NCBI GenBank assembly: GCA_910575435.1
Contig: CAJTGI010000008.1
Location: 1 to 64,000, forward strand
Length of the DNA stretch: 64,000 bases
Origin: Clostridiaceae bacterium
Lineage (GTDB): Bacteria; Bacillota; Clostridia; Lachnospirales; Lachnospiraceae
Direction of reading: 5' to 3'
Below, piece by piece: positions 17,344-26,567 of this stretch. Made by a program: the position numbers and the translations under genes. How positions within the stretch are numbered: the stretch's first letter is position 1; each line of letters begins with the position of its first letter. The notes under the pieces were generated by a model. The model had not been told where the DNA came from. It saw only the letters and a list, made by a program, of their open reading frames with translations, and ran no database searches.

Positions 17344-19203
17344 TTATTGGCGAAAAAAATCATAGACACTCTGGGCCGCCTTTTCATTCATAGTGTCCAC
17401 CTGCGCCAGTTCCTCCACTGTTGCCTCACGAACTTTCTCTATCGTCTTAAAACGCCGCATCAAAGCCTTTCTGCGCTTCTGCCCAATCCCCGGAATGTCA
17501 TCCAGAATGGATTTCACCTGCTCCTTGCTCCGCAGGGAGCGGTGGTACTCTATGGCAAATCTATGCACTTCGTCCTGTATCCTGGTCATAAGATAGAAGC
17601 CCTCGGACTGCTGCTCCACCGGCATTTCCTTTTCCCTGTAAAATAATCCTCTCGTGCGATGCCTGTCATCTTTTACCATACCACAAACCGGTATGCTAAG
17701 TCCAAGGTTTTTCAATACTTTTTCAGCAATGTGCACCTGTCCCCTTCCGCCGTCCATCATAATCAAGTCAGGAAAGCGGGTAAAGCTGCCCAACTCTTCC
17801 TCCCAGTCCTTCTCCTGCAGCTGGCTTCTCTCCTCCAGCCCATGGCGAAACCTTCTGGTCAGCACTTCCTCCATGCTGGCGTAATCATCCGGCCCCTGCA
17901 CTGTCTGGATTCGGAACTTCCTGTAATCGCTCTTCTTCGGCTTGCCATCCTCGAATACCACCATGGAACCCACAGACTGAAATCCGCTAATATTGGATAT
18001 ATCATAAGACTCGATCCGAGACACTCCCGTCAGGCCAATCCATCCGCAAATCTGGGCCATAGCCCCGGCGGTGCGCTCCTCCTCCCGACGAATCTTCTCG
18101 CTGTCCTGGGCGAGCACCATGGCCGCATTCTTGTGGGCCAATTCCATCAGGCGCTCCTTCTGCCCCTTCTTCGGCATCAGAACCCTGACTTTGCCCCCCC
18201 TTCTTCCGGCGAGCCACTCCTCGATCAACCCGGCATCCTGTAACTCATATTCTACCATGACTTCCCGAGGAATAAAAGGTGTTCCTGCATAAAATTGCTT
18301 TACAAATGACTGCAGCACCTCCTCCGGCTCCTCTCCCTCCACGCCATTGAGGTGAAAGTGATCCCTGCCGATCAATTTTCCCTCCCGCACGAAGAACACC
18401 TGCACCACAGCCTCCTGATTTGCCAGGGCCAGGGCAATGACATCCCTGTCCACACCACCGAAGTCCGTAATCTTCTGGCGAATCTCCACCTTCTTCACGC
18501 TGTCCATCATATCCCGGTAGCCTGCGGCATCCTCAAATTCCATATTGGCCGCCGCCCGCTCCATCTTCTCCTGAAGCACCTGAATCACTTCCTTATAATC
18601 TCCTTCCAGCAGCCTGATAGCCTTCTTGAAATTCTTCTGGTACTCCTCCTTGGATATCAGCCCCTGACAGGGCGCCTCGCACTGCTTGATATGGTAATTC
18701 AGGCAGGGGCGCATCTTTCCCTCGTCCCTGGGCAACACCCGGTTGCAGGTGCGTATGTGATAAATCTTCTGGGCCATCTCAATGGCGCTCTTGGCTATGC
18801 CGGGGCTGGTATAGGGGCCAAAATACCGAGATTTATCTCTCTTCTGCTCCCGGCAATAGATGAGCCTGGGATAGTCCTCATACACGGTGGCCCGAATAAA
18901 TGGGTAAGTCTTGTCATCCTTCAACATGGTATTGTACTTCGGCATATGCTCCTTGATGAGATTATTCTCCAATACCAATGCCTCTACTTCCGAGTCTGTG
19001 ATAATATATTCAAAATGATCAATGTGGGAAATCATCTGCTGGATCTTTGGCGATACCCGGCGACTGCTCTGGAAATACTGGCGCACACGGTTTTTCAGGC
19101 TGATAGCCTTCCCCACGTAAATGATGGCATCCCTCTTGTCATGCATTAGATACACGCCCGGCTTCGCCGGCAGTTTCTTCAACTCCTCCTCTATATCAAA
19201 CAC
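17344..19203 (-). CDS. uvrC: excinuclease ABC subunit C
   Basis: This protein of about 619 residues has an N-terminal GIY-YIG nuclease ([20 protein letters not shown]), a UVR motif ([20 protein letters not shown]) and the RNase H-like C-terminal nuclease ([30 protein letters not shown]). Two helix-hairpin-helix motifs lie at the end ([19 protein letters not shown]). It makes both incisions in nucleotide excision repair. The start is set at a GTG (19203, giving [12 protein letters not shown]) preceded by GAGAGGAAAGG. A GTG eight codons earlier has no site. It is the first gene of the leftward block to prsA. Confidence 0.96.
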   Translation of the reverse strand: MFDIEEELKKLPAKPGVYLMHDKRDAIIYVGKAISLKNRVRQYFQSSRRVSPKIQQMISHIDHFEYIITDSEVEALVLENNLIKEHMPKYNTMLKDDKTYPFIRATVYEDYPRLIYCREQKRDKSRYFGPYTSPGIAKSAIEMAQKIYHIRTCNRVLPRDEGKMRPCLNYHIKQCEAPCQGLISKEEYQKNFKKAIRLLEGDYKEVIQVLQEKMERAAANMEFEDAAGYRDMMDSVKKVEIRQKITDFGGVDRDVIALALANQEAVVQVFFVREGKLIGRDHFHLNGVEGEEPEEVLQSFVKQFYAGTPFIPREVMVEYELQDAGLIEEWLAGRRGGKVRVLMPKKGQKERLMELAHKNAAMVLAQDSEKIRREEERTAGAMAQICGWIGLTGVSRIESYDISNISGFQSVGSMVVFEDGKPKKSDYRKFRIQTVQGPDDYASMEEVLTRRFRHGLEERSQLQEKDWEEELGSFTRFPDLIMMDGGRGQVHIAEKVLKNLGLSIPVCGMVKDDRHRTRGLFYREKEMPVEQQSEGFYLMTRIQDEVHRFAIEYHRSLRSKEQVKSILDDIPGIGQKRRKALMRRFKTIEKVREATVEELAQVDTMNEKAAQSVYDFFRQ

Positions 19204-19571
19204 GGTCCCTTTCCTCTCTCTCGTCACTATTCACAGCCGCTCATCCCGTCATGCGCTAGGCCAGTACGCTAGCAGCGTTACTATTCATCCTTGCGGCTTC
19301 ATAGTTACACAGCAGCAACAGTTAATACATTTTCCCTATTGAAATCCTGATTCTCTTTGTGATACCATAGTTATTGTGACATTCTGCTATTCACGGCAAC
19401 ATGATACCATATTTCCTGTGCATGCTTTATGCACACAGCAGAGTTATGCAAGCAACTTTTAATATAGCCGCATCTAATTTATTATACCATACTTTTCATC
19501 ATTGATAAAGACGCAACAATGACAACAAAATCACCTAGCAAAGATAGATAGCGCGGAAAGGGAGGAAATAC
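19204..19571. other. gene-free interval with repeat motifs and a possible uvrC promoter
   Basis: No coding signal is seen. The minus strand has TTATCA (19503-19508), a 16-base spacer and TATAAT (19481-19486), a fair promoter for the uvrC block but about 280 bases from the start. Two copies of a motif related to TGTGAATAGTAAC lie at 19223-19235 and 19277-19289, both on the minus strand. A hairpin with GTGCAT/ATGCAC arms is near 19419-19435. Confidence 0.4.
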
Positions 19572-20336
19572 ATGTACGCAAATTACCATACACACACCAG
19601 CCGCTGCCAACACGCCAAGGGAGAGGATCGGGAATATGTGGAAGCCGCCATCCAGATGGGCATTCATTTATTAGGATTCTCCGACCACTGCCCCTGGGTC
19701 TTTCCCGAAGGCTATGTCTCCGGCATCCGCATGTCCCCCGACCAGGTGGAGGATTATTTCTCCTCCCTGGAGAGTCTGCGGAAGGAATATGCGAAGGACA
19801 TTGACATCCTCATCGGCTTCGAGGCAGAATATGTGCCCGAATTGATGGAAGGTCAGGAACGGCTCCTGGCAGACTATCCCCTGGACTACATGATCTTGGG
19901 GCAGCACTTCCTGGGCACGGAACCCCATAGCACTTATACCGGTTCTCCCAGCAGTGATGAAAAATTCCTGGAAGATTATGTCAACTTGGTAATCGAGGGA
20001 ATGAATACGGGCAAGTACCTGTACCTGGCCCACCCGGACGTGCTGCATTTCACTGGGGACGATGCCATTTACCGAAAGCATATGACCCGACTCTGCAAGT
20101 ACCTGAAAGAAAAGAATATCCCGGTAGAAATCAATATGCTGGGTGCCTATCAGGGACGGCATTATCCCTCCCACAAGTTCCTAAGGATTGTAAAAGAAGT
20201 GGGAAACAACTGCATCGTGGGGATTGATGCCCATACCCCGGAGGAGATTACGAACGACGAGGGATTTCGCATATGCCGGGAATTGATTGAAAGATACCAG
20301 CTGCCCATGGTGGATTTATCAAGGCGTATTATTTGA
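19572..20336 (+). CDS. hisK: histidinol-phosphatase, PHP family
   Basis: This 254-residue protein has the PHP signature YANYHTHTSRCQHAKG at the N-terminus. Further metal ligands are in LLGFSDHCPW, IGFEAEYVP, MILGQHFLG, LAHPDVLHFTGDD and VGIDAHTPEE. The family removes phosphate from histidinol phosphate in histidine synthesis. No other his gene is nearby. The start has GGGAGGAAATAC before the ATG. It ends in a shared terminator with the convergent cellulase gene. Confidence 0.88.
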   Translation: MYANYHTHTSRCQHAKGEDREYVEAAIQMGIHLLGFSDHCPWVFPEGYVSGIRMSPDQVEDYFSSLESLRKEYAKDIDILIGFEAEYVPELMEGQERLLADYPLDYMILGQHFLGTEPHSTYTGSPSSDEKFLEDYVNLVIEGMNTGKYLYLAHPDVLHFTGDDAIYRKHMTRLCKYLKEKNIPVEINMLGAYQGRHYPSHKFLRIVKEVGNNCIVGIDAHTPEEITNDEGFRICRELIERYQLPMVDLSRRII

Positions 20337-20373
20337 GGGCAAAGACACAAGTGTAATGAGAACTATAAGAAAA

Positions 20374-20431
20374 CCGCCTGTCTGGCCGGAAGCGATATAA
20401 CCTAAAATTCGCTTCCAACCACAACAGGCGG
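20374..20431. terminator. bidirectional terminator between hisK and the cellulase gene
   Basis: CCGCCTGT (20374-20381) pairs with ACAGGCGG (20424-20431), and GGAAGCG (20388-20394) with CGCTTCC (20410-20416). A T-rich tract follows on the plus strand and an A-rich one precedes, so both convergent genes could end here. Confidence 0.75.
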
Positions 20432-20495
20432 CTTATTTTGCAATGATTTTTGCTTACTGCTTATCAATGCTGTTCTATTAACTATGAATTGAAAT

Positions 20496-22922
20496 TTAGT
20501 TCGGAAGAGGGATGCTGTATCCCGGCTCCAAAGCATCCATCATGCCATTAACGATATCAGGATATGTGACTTCATAAGTGTTTCTATCAAATAACTGAAA
20601 AGATTTTCCATTATCCCAGAAAACTGGAACCAAGCCACATTCCGAAGAATATTTCACCACATACTGCAAATAGTATAGCCGATACTTCTCTTTGTCTGCC
20701 GCTTTTGAAATTGCGCCAAACTCTCCAAGGATTACCGGAATGTTTTTATCCACGAAATTGGTTTTCATTTTCCGAAATTCATTTTTCAAATACTCTTCCT
20801 GTCCCCAATTATCGGCATTCGTGGCACCGCCATAATCAGACCCCCACTCTGTCGTTTCTCCCTCGGCATAACCTATAGGAGAATAATAATGCACTTCTAC
20901 CATTAAATGATTTCCGACAGTATCTGTGGGCATTTTCAATCCTGAAATCGTATAGTCAATATTTGTATTATATCCTGGTATAATCAGATATCGGCTAGCA
21001 TTATTTCCCCCAGTGCCTCGAACAGTATCCACAAATATCTGGTGCAGTTCATTTTGTAATTTAAAATATGTTTCCGGCGGCTCATCATACGTATGATGGA
21101 ACTCATTCATAGATGAGAACAGCACCAAATTTGAATAGTCCTTAAACCGGGTGGCAATCTGCATCCACACCTTCTGATACCGAACCTTCATCTCTGCCTT
21201 GGCCGCCTCATCCGCAGGATCAGGAGTGAGCCACGAATTGCTGCCTGTCGGATTACCATTATCATCGCTGCCTGCCGGATCATCATTTCCATCATGGTGT
21301 ACATTCAAGATGACATGCATTCCATTTCTGGTACAATACTGCACCACTTCCTCTACGCGGTTCATCCAGGCTTCATCAATCTTATAATCATTATTCGGGT
21401 CTGTATGATTCGTCCAAGTCACGGGCAAACGAACAGTGTTAAAGCCTGCGTTTTTCACAACTTTAATCAAATTCTCTGTGGCTCTTGGATTGCCATATGC
21501 TGTCTCTGCTGCCAAGCCTGCATTTCCTGCCGTAAATGCCCCTCTATTCATCACGCTATCCAACGTGTTGCCAAGATTCCATCCAATCTTCATTCCCTTG
21601 GAAAACTCCATGGCAGTCTTGGAGAAGTCATGACTTCCCACATCCTTGATATATGTTGTAGGAGGCTCTCCCTCGCAAATCTCAATCTTGCCAATGGGAG
21701 TGTAGTTTGATATGTTAATTCCCTGAGAAACTTTGGTCTTGTCCAAATAAATGCCTTGACCATTCCACTCTCCATAGGGATAAGTCACTTTGGTGCTGTC
21801 ATCGCTGCCATACCATACTTCCAAACCATCTGTTGTGCTGTCGCCATCTAGCCGGTAGCACTTAAGCACAGGATATCGGTACTGGCTCCAATCTGCGCAT
21901 GACACGCCAAAAGCCCAGCATCCAGCATCATCAGACACTGTTAAGCCATCGGTACAACTGCTCTGACTATAACTGCCCTTTATTTCACTATTGGTCTCAT
22001 TATCCCACTGAGCCCTCTTCATAGTCCCAGTCCATGTATAGGTCTTTGCATCCGGGTTCGGGGTAATGGCCGGCGTGGGCACAGGTGTCACTGTCGGCTT
22101 GGCAGTAGCCCCTCCTGGATTTGTTGTGCCATCGGGATTCGCAGAACCACTGGGGTCTGTTGTCACTCCCGGATTCGCAGATCCGCTGGGGGCTGTCGTC
22201 ACTCCCGGATTCGCAGAACCGCTGGGGGCTGTCGTCACTCCCGGATTCGCAGATCCGCTGGGGGCTGTTGTCACTCCCGGATTCGCAGATCCGCTGGGGT
22301 CTGTCGTCACTCCCGGATTCGTTGAAACGCCGGGGTCTGCTGTCCCTCCCGGATTCGTCGAAACGCTGGGGTTTGTACTTTCCCCTGGGGTTGACGTATC
22401 CTCTGGATTGCCAGTATTTCCTGGTGCAGTGGAAGCATTGGTGCCAGGCTTCCCTGTCTCCGAAGGCTTTGACGGCTTTTGAGGTGCCGCAGTGACTTTT
22501 ACCTTGGATGGCACAGTAATCGTAGCCTTAACCTTACTGCTCTTTTTCTTCCACTTGCCACCTTTCTTCACCCGGTAAGTAATGGTGCAGTACACTGCGC
22601 TCTTTCCTGCTTTGAGTGCCTTTACCTTGGCAGTTTGAGCCTTTTTCTTCTTCGCCTTGCTGCCGCTGAGAGTCACTTTTAATACACTCTTCTTCTGCAC
22701 TTTCCACTTAGTCTTAAGCACTTTCGCCCCCTTGGGCATCTTCTTCACTTTCATCTTTACTGTCTTGCCTTTTGCAAGCGTCAACTTCTTTTTCTGAAAT
22801 GTTGGCTTGCTGGCAGCCTCAGCCATAATATGGCCAACGCCGATGGTGCCAAAAATCATTGCAAAAGTTAACAATATTGCCATCGCAGACCTACAAAATC
22901 TGTTTCGCAACATCTCCTTCAT
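20496..22922 (-). CDS. secreted GH5 cellulase/endoglucanase with Lys-rich N-terminal domain and Pro/Thr linker
   Basis: This is an 808-residue secreted enzyme. A signal peptide (about 1-37, cut after AEAA) precedes a basic Ig-like domain (about 38-145, many Lys). A Pro/Thr/Ser/Gly linker of 12-residue repeats (about 148-285) is followed by a carbohydrate-binding-like domain (about 290-420, YTWTGTMKRAQWDNETNSEI) and a GH5 catalytic domain (about 430-800). The catalytic domain shows GWNLGNTLDSV, FNTVRLPVTWTNH, ILNVHHDG, acid/base E in FSSMNEFHHTY and nucleophile E in VILGEFGAI. It should cleave beta-1,4-glucans outside the cell. The start has an AAAGGAG site. The basic domain may bind the anionic cell wall. 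Confidence 0.93.
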   Translation of the reverse strand: MKEMLRNRFCRSAMAILLTFAMIFGTIGVGHIMAEAASKPTFQKKKLTLAKGKTVKMKVKKMPKGAKVLKTKWKVQKKSVLKVTLSGSKAKKKKAQTAKVKALKAGKSAVYCTITYRVKKGGKWKKKSSKVKATITVPSKVKVTAAPQKPSKPSETGKPGTNASTAPGNTGNPEDTSTPGESTNPSVSTNPGGTADPGVSTNPGVTTDPSGSANPGVTTAPSGSANPGVTTAPSGSANPGVTTAPSGSANPGVTTDPSGSANPDGTTNPGGATAKPTVTPVPTPAITPNPDAKTYTWTGTMKRAQWDNETNSEIKGSYSQSSCTDGLTVSDDAGCWAFGVSCADWSQYRYPVLKCYRLDGDSTTDGLEVWYGSDDSTKVTYPYGEWNGQGIYLDKTKVSQGINISNYTPIGKIEICEGEPPTTYIKDVGSHDFSKTAMEFSKGMKIGWNLGNTLDSVMNRGAFTAGNAGLAAETAYGNPRATENLIKVVKNAGFNTVRLPVTWTNHTDPNNDYKIDEAWMNRVEEVVQYCTRNGMHVILNVHHDGNDDPAGSDDNGNPTGSNSWLTPDPADEAAKAEMKVRYQKVWMQIATRFKDYSNLVLFSSMNEFHHTYDEPPETYFKLQNELHQIFVDTVRGTGGNNASRYLIIPGYNTNIDYTISGLKMPTDTVGNHLMVEVHYYSPIGYAEGETTEWGSDYGGATNADNWGQEEYLKNEFRKMKTNFVDKNIPVILGEFGAISKAADKEKYRLYYLQYVVKYSSECGLVPVFWDNGKSFQLFDRNTYEVTYPDIVNGMMDALEPGYSIPLPN
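22134..22380 (-). repeat. 36-bp tandem repeat encoding the cellulase linker
   Basis: The core GGATTCGCAG-type unit recurs at 36-base steps (about 22171, 22207, 22243, 22279, 22315, 22351), encoding PSGSANPGVTT(A/D). Central copies are nearly identical and edge copies diverge, as expected for a recently expanded linker. Confidence 0.9.
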
Positions 22923-23155
22923 TTACGTGTTCTCCTTTCAAATCTCGTCCACTAGAAGATAATGGAAAAACAAAATTGCCACGATCCTCTTACCCTAAGC
23001 GTCAACATAAATTTATCACGGAGAACAAGAAAAATCAAATAAATTTTTTATAAAATCGTATTTTATTTGTATTTTTTTACTATTCTTGGCAAATTATTGT
23101 AACAAAATGATAAAAATTATAGCACGAATAGCTAAATAAATAATTTCTAAAAAAA

Positions 23156-23190
23156 AGCAGAATCGCATGTGCAAATTCAACGATTCTGCT
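23156..23190. terminator. terminator-like hairpin
   Basis: AGCAGAATCG (23156-23165) pairs perfectly with CGATTCTGCT (23181-23190), flanked by A6 and CTTTTT. The 5' arm and loop start (GCAGAATC, CATGTGCAA) resemble the terminator at 47973-48018. Confidence 0.6.
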
Positions 23191-23346
23191 CTTTTTACAA
23201 CCCGTATCGGCATTCTTTAACTAATTCATTATTAATTAACAAACATACTTATCGATACTTAATTCTACATTTGTTTGCTTCGACCAGTAATCTATCTCTC
23301 CTTTTTTAACAAACAAAAATCAATACTCAAAGAATATAACACATGA

Positions 23347-23372
23347 AAAGAGGATTCCGAAGAATCCTCTTT
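23347..23372 (-). terminator. terminator of the rplA operon
   Basis: AAAGAGGATTC (23347-23357) and GAATCCTCTTT (23362-23372) form a perfect stem. On the minus strand the loop is the stable TTCG tetraloop. It lies 38 bases after the rplA stop. Confidence 0.85.
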
Positions 23373-23409
23373 CCACATGAATACAGCCAAATCTATATCT
23401 TATTCATTC

Positions 23410-24102
23410 CTACGCATATTTTATGGTGTTGATTTTCACACCTGGTCCCATCGTGCTGGAGAGGGACACGCTTCTGTAATACTGTCCCTTAGCCGCTGAT
23501 GGCTTTGCCTTCGTAATCGCTTCCATCAGTGCATCCACATTCTGTGTCAACTGCTCCTCTGTAAAGGAAACCTTGCCCACGGGCACATGGACGATATTCG
23601 CCTTATCAAGCCTGTACTCTACCTTACCAGCCTTGATATCCTGAACGGCCTTCGTAACGTCCATCGTCACAGTACCAGCCTTCGGATTAGGCATCAAGCC
23701 CTTAGGTCCTAACACGCGTCCAAGACGTCCTACCACGCCCATCATATCAGGAGTGGCAACAACCACATCGAACTCAAACCATCCATCATTCTGAATCTTA
23801 GGAATCAATTCATCGCCACCTGCATAATCAGCCCCAGCAGCCAATGCCTCATCAATCTTGTCGCCCTTTGCGAACACAAGAACGCGAACTTCCTTACCTG
23901 TTCCGTTGGGCAATACCACGGCACCGCGAACCTGCTGGTCAGCATGACGGCCATCTACGCCAAGCCTGATGTGCGCCTCCACCGTCTCGTCGAACTTTGC
24001 AGTAGCCACTTCCTTAATCAGCTTTACAGCCTCTTCTACTTCGTACTGCTTCTCCCTATCAACTTTCTTAGCAGCCTCTGTATATTTCTTTCCTCTTTTC
24101 AT
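23410..24102 (-). CDS. rplA: ribosomal protein L1
   Basis: The 230 residues match L1 of the 50S stalk. [20 protein letters not shown] opens it. [20 protein letters not shown] lies in domain [21 protein letters not shown] is the family signature, and [11 protein letters not shown] closes it. The ATG has an AGGAGG site. It is the last gene of the rpmG-secE-nusG-rplK-rplA cluster, 144 bases after rplK. That spacer shows no gene. Confidence 0.99.
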   Translation of the reverse strand: MKRGKKYTEAAKKVDREKQYEVEEAVKLIKEVATAKFDETVEAHIRLGVDGRHADQQVRGAVVLPNGTGKEVRVLVFAKGDKIDEALAAGADYAGGDELIPKIQNDGWFEFDVVVATPDMMGVVGRLGRVLGPKGLMPNPKAGTVTMDVTKAVQDIKAGKVEYRLDKANIVHVPVGKVSFTEEQLTQNVDALMEAITKAKPSAAKGQYYRSVSLSSTMGPGVKINTIKYA

Positions 24103-24246
24103 AATAAATTACCTCCTAGTGGTGTTAACGGCGGGTCCAAGACACTGATCGTGTCGCCTCCCACAACGTCCATTTTCCATAACAGTCTTTTTATGCGATA
24201 TCAAATTATTTAATATAAACTATGCCGAATTTATCGGCACAAAGCA

Positions 24247-24672
24247 TTAATCTACAACTTCCACGCCCATGCTGCGAGCCGTGCCTGCGATCATGCTCAT
24301 AGCTGACTCCAATGTGGCAGCATTCAGGTCGGGCATCTTCGTCTCCGCAATCTCCTGAATCTGCGCCTTGGTAATCTTTGCCACCTTGGTCTTATTCGGA
24401 ACGCCAGAGCCAGACTGAATCTTGCAAGCCTTCTTAATCAGCACTGCGGCCGGAGGAGTCTTCGTGATAAAGCTGAAGCTCTTATCCTGATATACAGTGA
24501 TGACTACGGGAATCAGCATTCCCTCCTGTCCAGCTGTCTTTGCGTTAAACTCCTTCGTAAATGCTACGATATTCACTCCGTGCTGACCAAGGGCAGGACC
24601 AACAGGGGGTGCCGGTGTCGCCTTTGCAGCAGGAATCTGTAATTTAATATATCCTTCGACTTTCTTAGCCAT
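24247..24672 (-). CDS. rplK: ribosomal protein L11
   Basis: The 141 residues have the full L11 signature: [32 protein letters not shown], and the rRNA-binding C-terminal domain with [18 protein letters not shown] and [13 protein letters not shown]. It forms the GTPase-associated centre with L10/L12. An AAGGAGG site precedes the ATG. Confidence 0.99.
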   Translation of the reverse strand: MAKKVEGYIKLQIPAAKATPAPPVGPALGQHGVNIVAFTKEFNAKTAGQEGMLIPVVITVYQDKSFSFITKTPPAAVLIKKACKIQSGSGVPNKTKVAKITKAQIQEIAETKMPDLNAATLESAMSMIAGTARSMGVEVVD

Positions 24673-24740
24673 GTTAAAATTTCCTCCTTGTTTCTATTCC
24701 ACAACTCAACTCGTGGTAAACTTCATTTCAGAACGTACGC

Positions 24741-25262
24741 CTACACTGCCTCAACATCATTGAAACTGATTTCAACCGGAGTCTCCCGGCCAAACATGTC
24801 AATGTTAATCGTAACCATTCTGTTCTGGTGGTCAATCTGACGGACAATGCCCGTGGTATCTTCCCAGACGCCGGATTTCACCACCACAGGATCCCCAATG
24901 CTAAAGGGAACATTGGGTTCGTCCACTTTAAGGCCCATGCTTGCCATCTCCTCGTCCGAGAGGGGCACCGGCTTGGATCCCGGCCCCACAAAGCCCGTAA
25001 CGCCTCTGGTATTGCGGACAACGTACCAGGTATCATCATTCATAATCATATTAATCAGAACATACGCCGGAAACATCTTCTTCTGAACTGTCTTCTTCTC
25101 GTCATTCTTCTCTTCCACCACATTCAGCATAGGAACGGATACCTCAAAAATCTGGTCTTGCAGATTCCGATTCTTAATCGTCTTCTCAATATCCATCTTC
25201 ACCTTATTCTCATACCCTGAATAAGTATGAGCAACATACCAATGCGCTTCATTATCTGCCAT
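24741..25262 (-). CDS. nusG: transcription termination/antitermination protein NusG
   Basis: This 173-residue protein has an NGN domain (HWYVAHTYSGYENKVKMDIE, PAYVLINMIMNDDTWYVVRN, GVTGFVGPGSKPVPL) and a C-terminal KOW domain (GDPVVVKSGVWEDTTGIVRQ, FGRETPVEISF). It binds RNA polymerase at the clamp and couples to Rho or ribosomes. It starts 13 bases after secE, the universal secE-nusG arrangement. Confidence 0.99.
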   Translation of the reverse strand: MADNEAHWYVAHTYSGYENKVKMDIEKTIKNRNLQDQIFEVSVPMLNVVEEKNDEKKTVQKKMFPAYVLINMIMNDDTWYVVRNTRGVTGFVGPGSKPVPLSDEEMASMGLKVDEPNVPFSIGDPVVVKSGVWEDTTGIVRQIDHQNRMVTINIDMFGRETPVEISFNDVEAV

Positions 25263-25275
25263 AAGTCTATCACCC

Positions 25276-25530
25276 TTATCCTATCTGAAGAACCTTATCA
25301 AGACCCATCTTGATTGCAAAATCAAGCAGGGCAATGACAGCGCCCAAAATAACACTTACAATTACGACTGCGGTAGTCTCCTTCACAATCTTATCCTTGT
25401 CCGGCCATATAATTCTCTGAAATTCAGCCTTCAGGGACTTGAAGAAACTACCTTTTTTCTTGCCAGATTTTGCAGACCCCTTCTTCTCGCTCTGCTTCAC
25501 TTCTTCCTTCTTGATTTCAGAATCTCCCAT
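25276..25530 (-). CDS. secE: preprotein translocase subunit SecE
   Basis: This 84-residue protein has a charged, Lys-rich N-terminus (about 1-30), the amphipathic helix FFKSLKAEFQRIIWPDKDKI and one membrane segment (about 53-75, VIVSVILGAVIALLDFAI). This is the standard one-TM SecE that clamps SecY. It lies between rpmG (27 bases) and nusG (13 bases). Confidence 0.97.
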   Translation of the reverse strand: MGDSEIKKEEVKQSEKKGSAKSGKKKGSFFKSLKAEFQRIIWPDKDKIVKETTAVVIVSVILGAVIALLDFAIKMGLDKVLQIG

Positions 25531-25557
25531 AATTCACATTCCTTTCATGCACCGAGA

Positions 25558-25707
25558 CTATTTTGTCTCCTTGTGTAATGTGTGTCTTCTACAGAATCTG
25601 CAATACTTCTTTGTCTCCATTCTGTCAGGATGGTTTCTCTTTTCCTTTGTCGTATCATAATTGCGCTGCTTGCACTCTGTACATGCTAAAGTAATTTTCA
25701 CTCTCAC
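25558..25707 (-). CDS. rpmG: ribosomal protein L33
   Basis: A 49-residue frame on the minus strand reads [20 protein letters not shown] and ends [10 protein letters not shown]. It has two CxxC pairs (C9/C12, C36/C39), so it is the zinc-ribbon paralogue of L33. The start is GTG at 25707 with GGAGG 9 bases upstream. It is the first gene of the secE-nusG-rplK-rplA cluster. Confidence 0.97.
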   Translation of the reverse strand: MRVKITLACTECKQRNYDTTKEKRNHPDRMETKKYCRFCRRHTLHKETK

Positions 25708-25832
25708 GACTATTTACCTCCAATCTGTATTATTCACGACTACCTGCGGCAGTCACGCCGAACCGCATAAAATCCGGCTTCACGCCCATTTGTAAATTAG
25801 GCACAAAAAAAAGACTGTTACATCGCCCATCT

Positions 25833-25861
25833 ACTATACCATACTACGCCTTCCCGGTCAA
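25833..25861 (-). promoter_or_regulatory. promoter of the rpmG-secE-nusG-rplK-rplA cluster
   Basis: On the minus strand TTGACC (25856-25861), exactly 17 bases, then TATAGT (25833-25838). It gives a leader of roughly 120 bases before rpmG. It is back to back with the rightward promoter at 25898. Confidence 0.8.
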
Positions 25862-25897
25862 GTAAAATATTTGCAAGACTCCAAATGGCAGCATGCA

Positions 25898-25926
25898 TTG
25901 ACAGATATTCAAATTCTGTCTACAAT
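25898..25926 (+). promoter_or_regulatory. promoter of the NusG-domain-II gene
   Basis: Perfect TTGACA (25898-25903), 17 bases, TACAAT (25921-25926). This lies within the longer reading frame that begins at 25885 and so supports the shorter start at 25975. Confidence 0.8.
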
Positions 25927-25974
25927 TTTATACAGTATCTGCGAACTAGTTTGCATACAGGAAAGGAACTCTCT

Positions 25975-26406
25975 ATGAAACATGCAAAAACAACTGCCGG
26001 GCAAAAGCCATCTCCCATTTCCAGATTCCGCCCGGGAGACGCCATCCTTCTCTCTGCCGCCCTCATCCTGGCATTGCTCCTATATTTCGGCTACCGCTTC
26101 TTTTTCCAGAAACCTGGCGCCGCAGTAGAAATCACCATAAATGGAACGGCCACCAAAACCCTTCCCCTGAGCGAAAACACATCGTACAGGATTATCACAG
26201 AAAGCCAAGGAAAGTCCCATGAAAATGTATTAGAAATCAAGGACGGGCACGCCTCCATCACCCGGGCAGACTGTCCTGACAAACTCTGCGTGTACCAAAA
26301 AAAGATTAGCAAAAAAGGAGAGACCCTGGTCTGCCTCCCCCACAAAGTCCTGGTATCCGTTATTTCCTCCGATAAAAACAGCGACATTGACAGCATCGCC
26401 CATTGA
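25975..26406 (+). CDS. NusG domain II-containing envelope protein
   Basis: This 143-residue protein has a membrane anchor or signal (about residues 24-43, AILLSAALILALLLYFGYRF) and an exported small beta domain of the NusG_II type (PF07009). That domain carries VEITINGTATKTLPLSENTS and a conserved RADCPDKLCVYQKKISKKGE, followed by LVCLPHKVLV. Three Cys (in DCPDKLC and VCLPH) are family hallmarks. Such genes often stand next to heptaprenyl synthesis component Gx genes or nusG; here it is divergent from the nusG cluster. The start at 25975 has AGGAAAGGA upstream. Function is unknown. Confidence 0.8.
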   Translation: MKHAKTTAGQKPSPISRFRPGDAILLSAALILALLLYFGYRFFFQKPGAAVEITINGTATKTLPLSENTSYRIITESQGKSHENVLEIKDGHASITRADCPDKLCVYQKKISKKGETLVCLPHKVLVSVISSDKNSDIDSIAH

Positions 26407-26499
26407 GATCCAGATAATTTCCCACCATGCCAGAACGACCGCCCATCCCTATATGGAAAAGGCTTTCAACGCCCTAAGCCTCAGGCCAAAAATCCAATA

Positions 26500-26537
26500 G
26501 GCATGCCAAGATACCTCTCAGTACATCCTGGCATGCC
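26500..26537. terminator. inverted repeat between convergent genes
   Basis: GGCATGCCA (26500-26508) and TGGCATGCC (26529-26537) form a 9-bp stem. On the minus strand TTTTTGG follows within 15 bases. It probably ends transcription of the FliD-like gene or of the NusG_II gene. Confidence 0.5.
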
Positions 26538-26567
26538 CATCAGAAAAACGATAAACATAAATGAATT

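Larger units (their letters stand above)
22923..23409. other. gene-free, AT-rich interval upstream of the cellulase gene
   Basis: No gene is supported. It holds the leader of the cellulase gene (22923 onward) and two hairpins listed separately (23156-23190 and 23347-23372). Long A/T runs at 23030-23160 may be upstream promoter elements, but no clear -35/-10 pair stands out. Confidence 0.5.

Noticed and set aside
22134-22380. Tandem array as CRISPR or regulatory repeat
   Set aside because: The 36-base units are contiguous coding repeats of the cellulase linker without spacers.
24103-24246. Ribosomal protein leader between rplK and rplA
   Set aside because: No recognisable L1-binding structure could be drawn with confidence.
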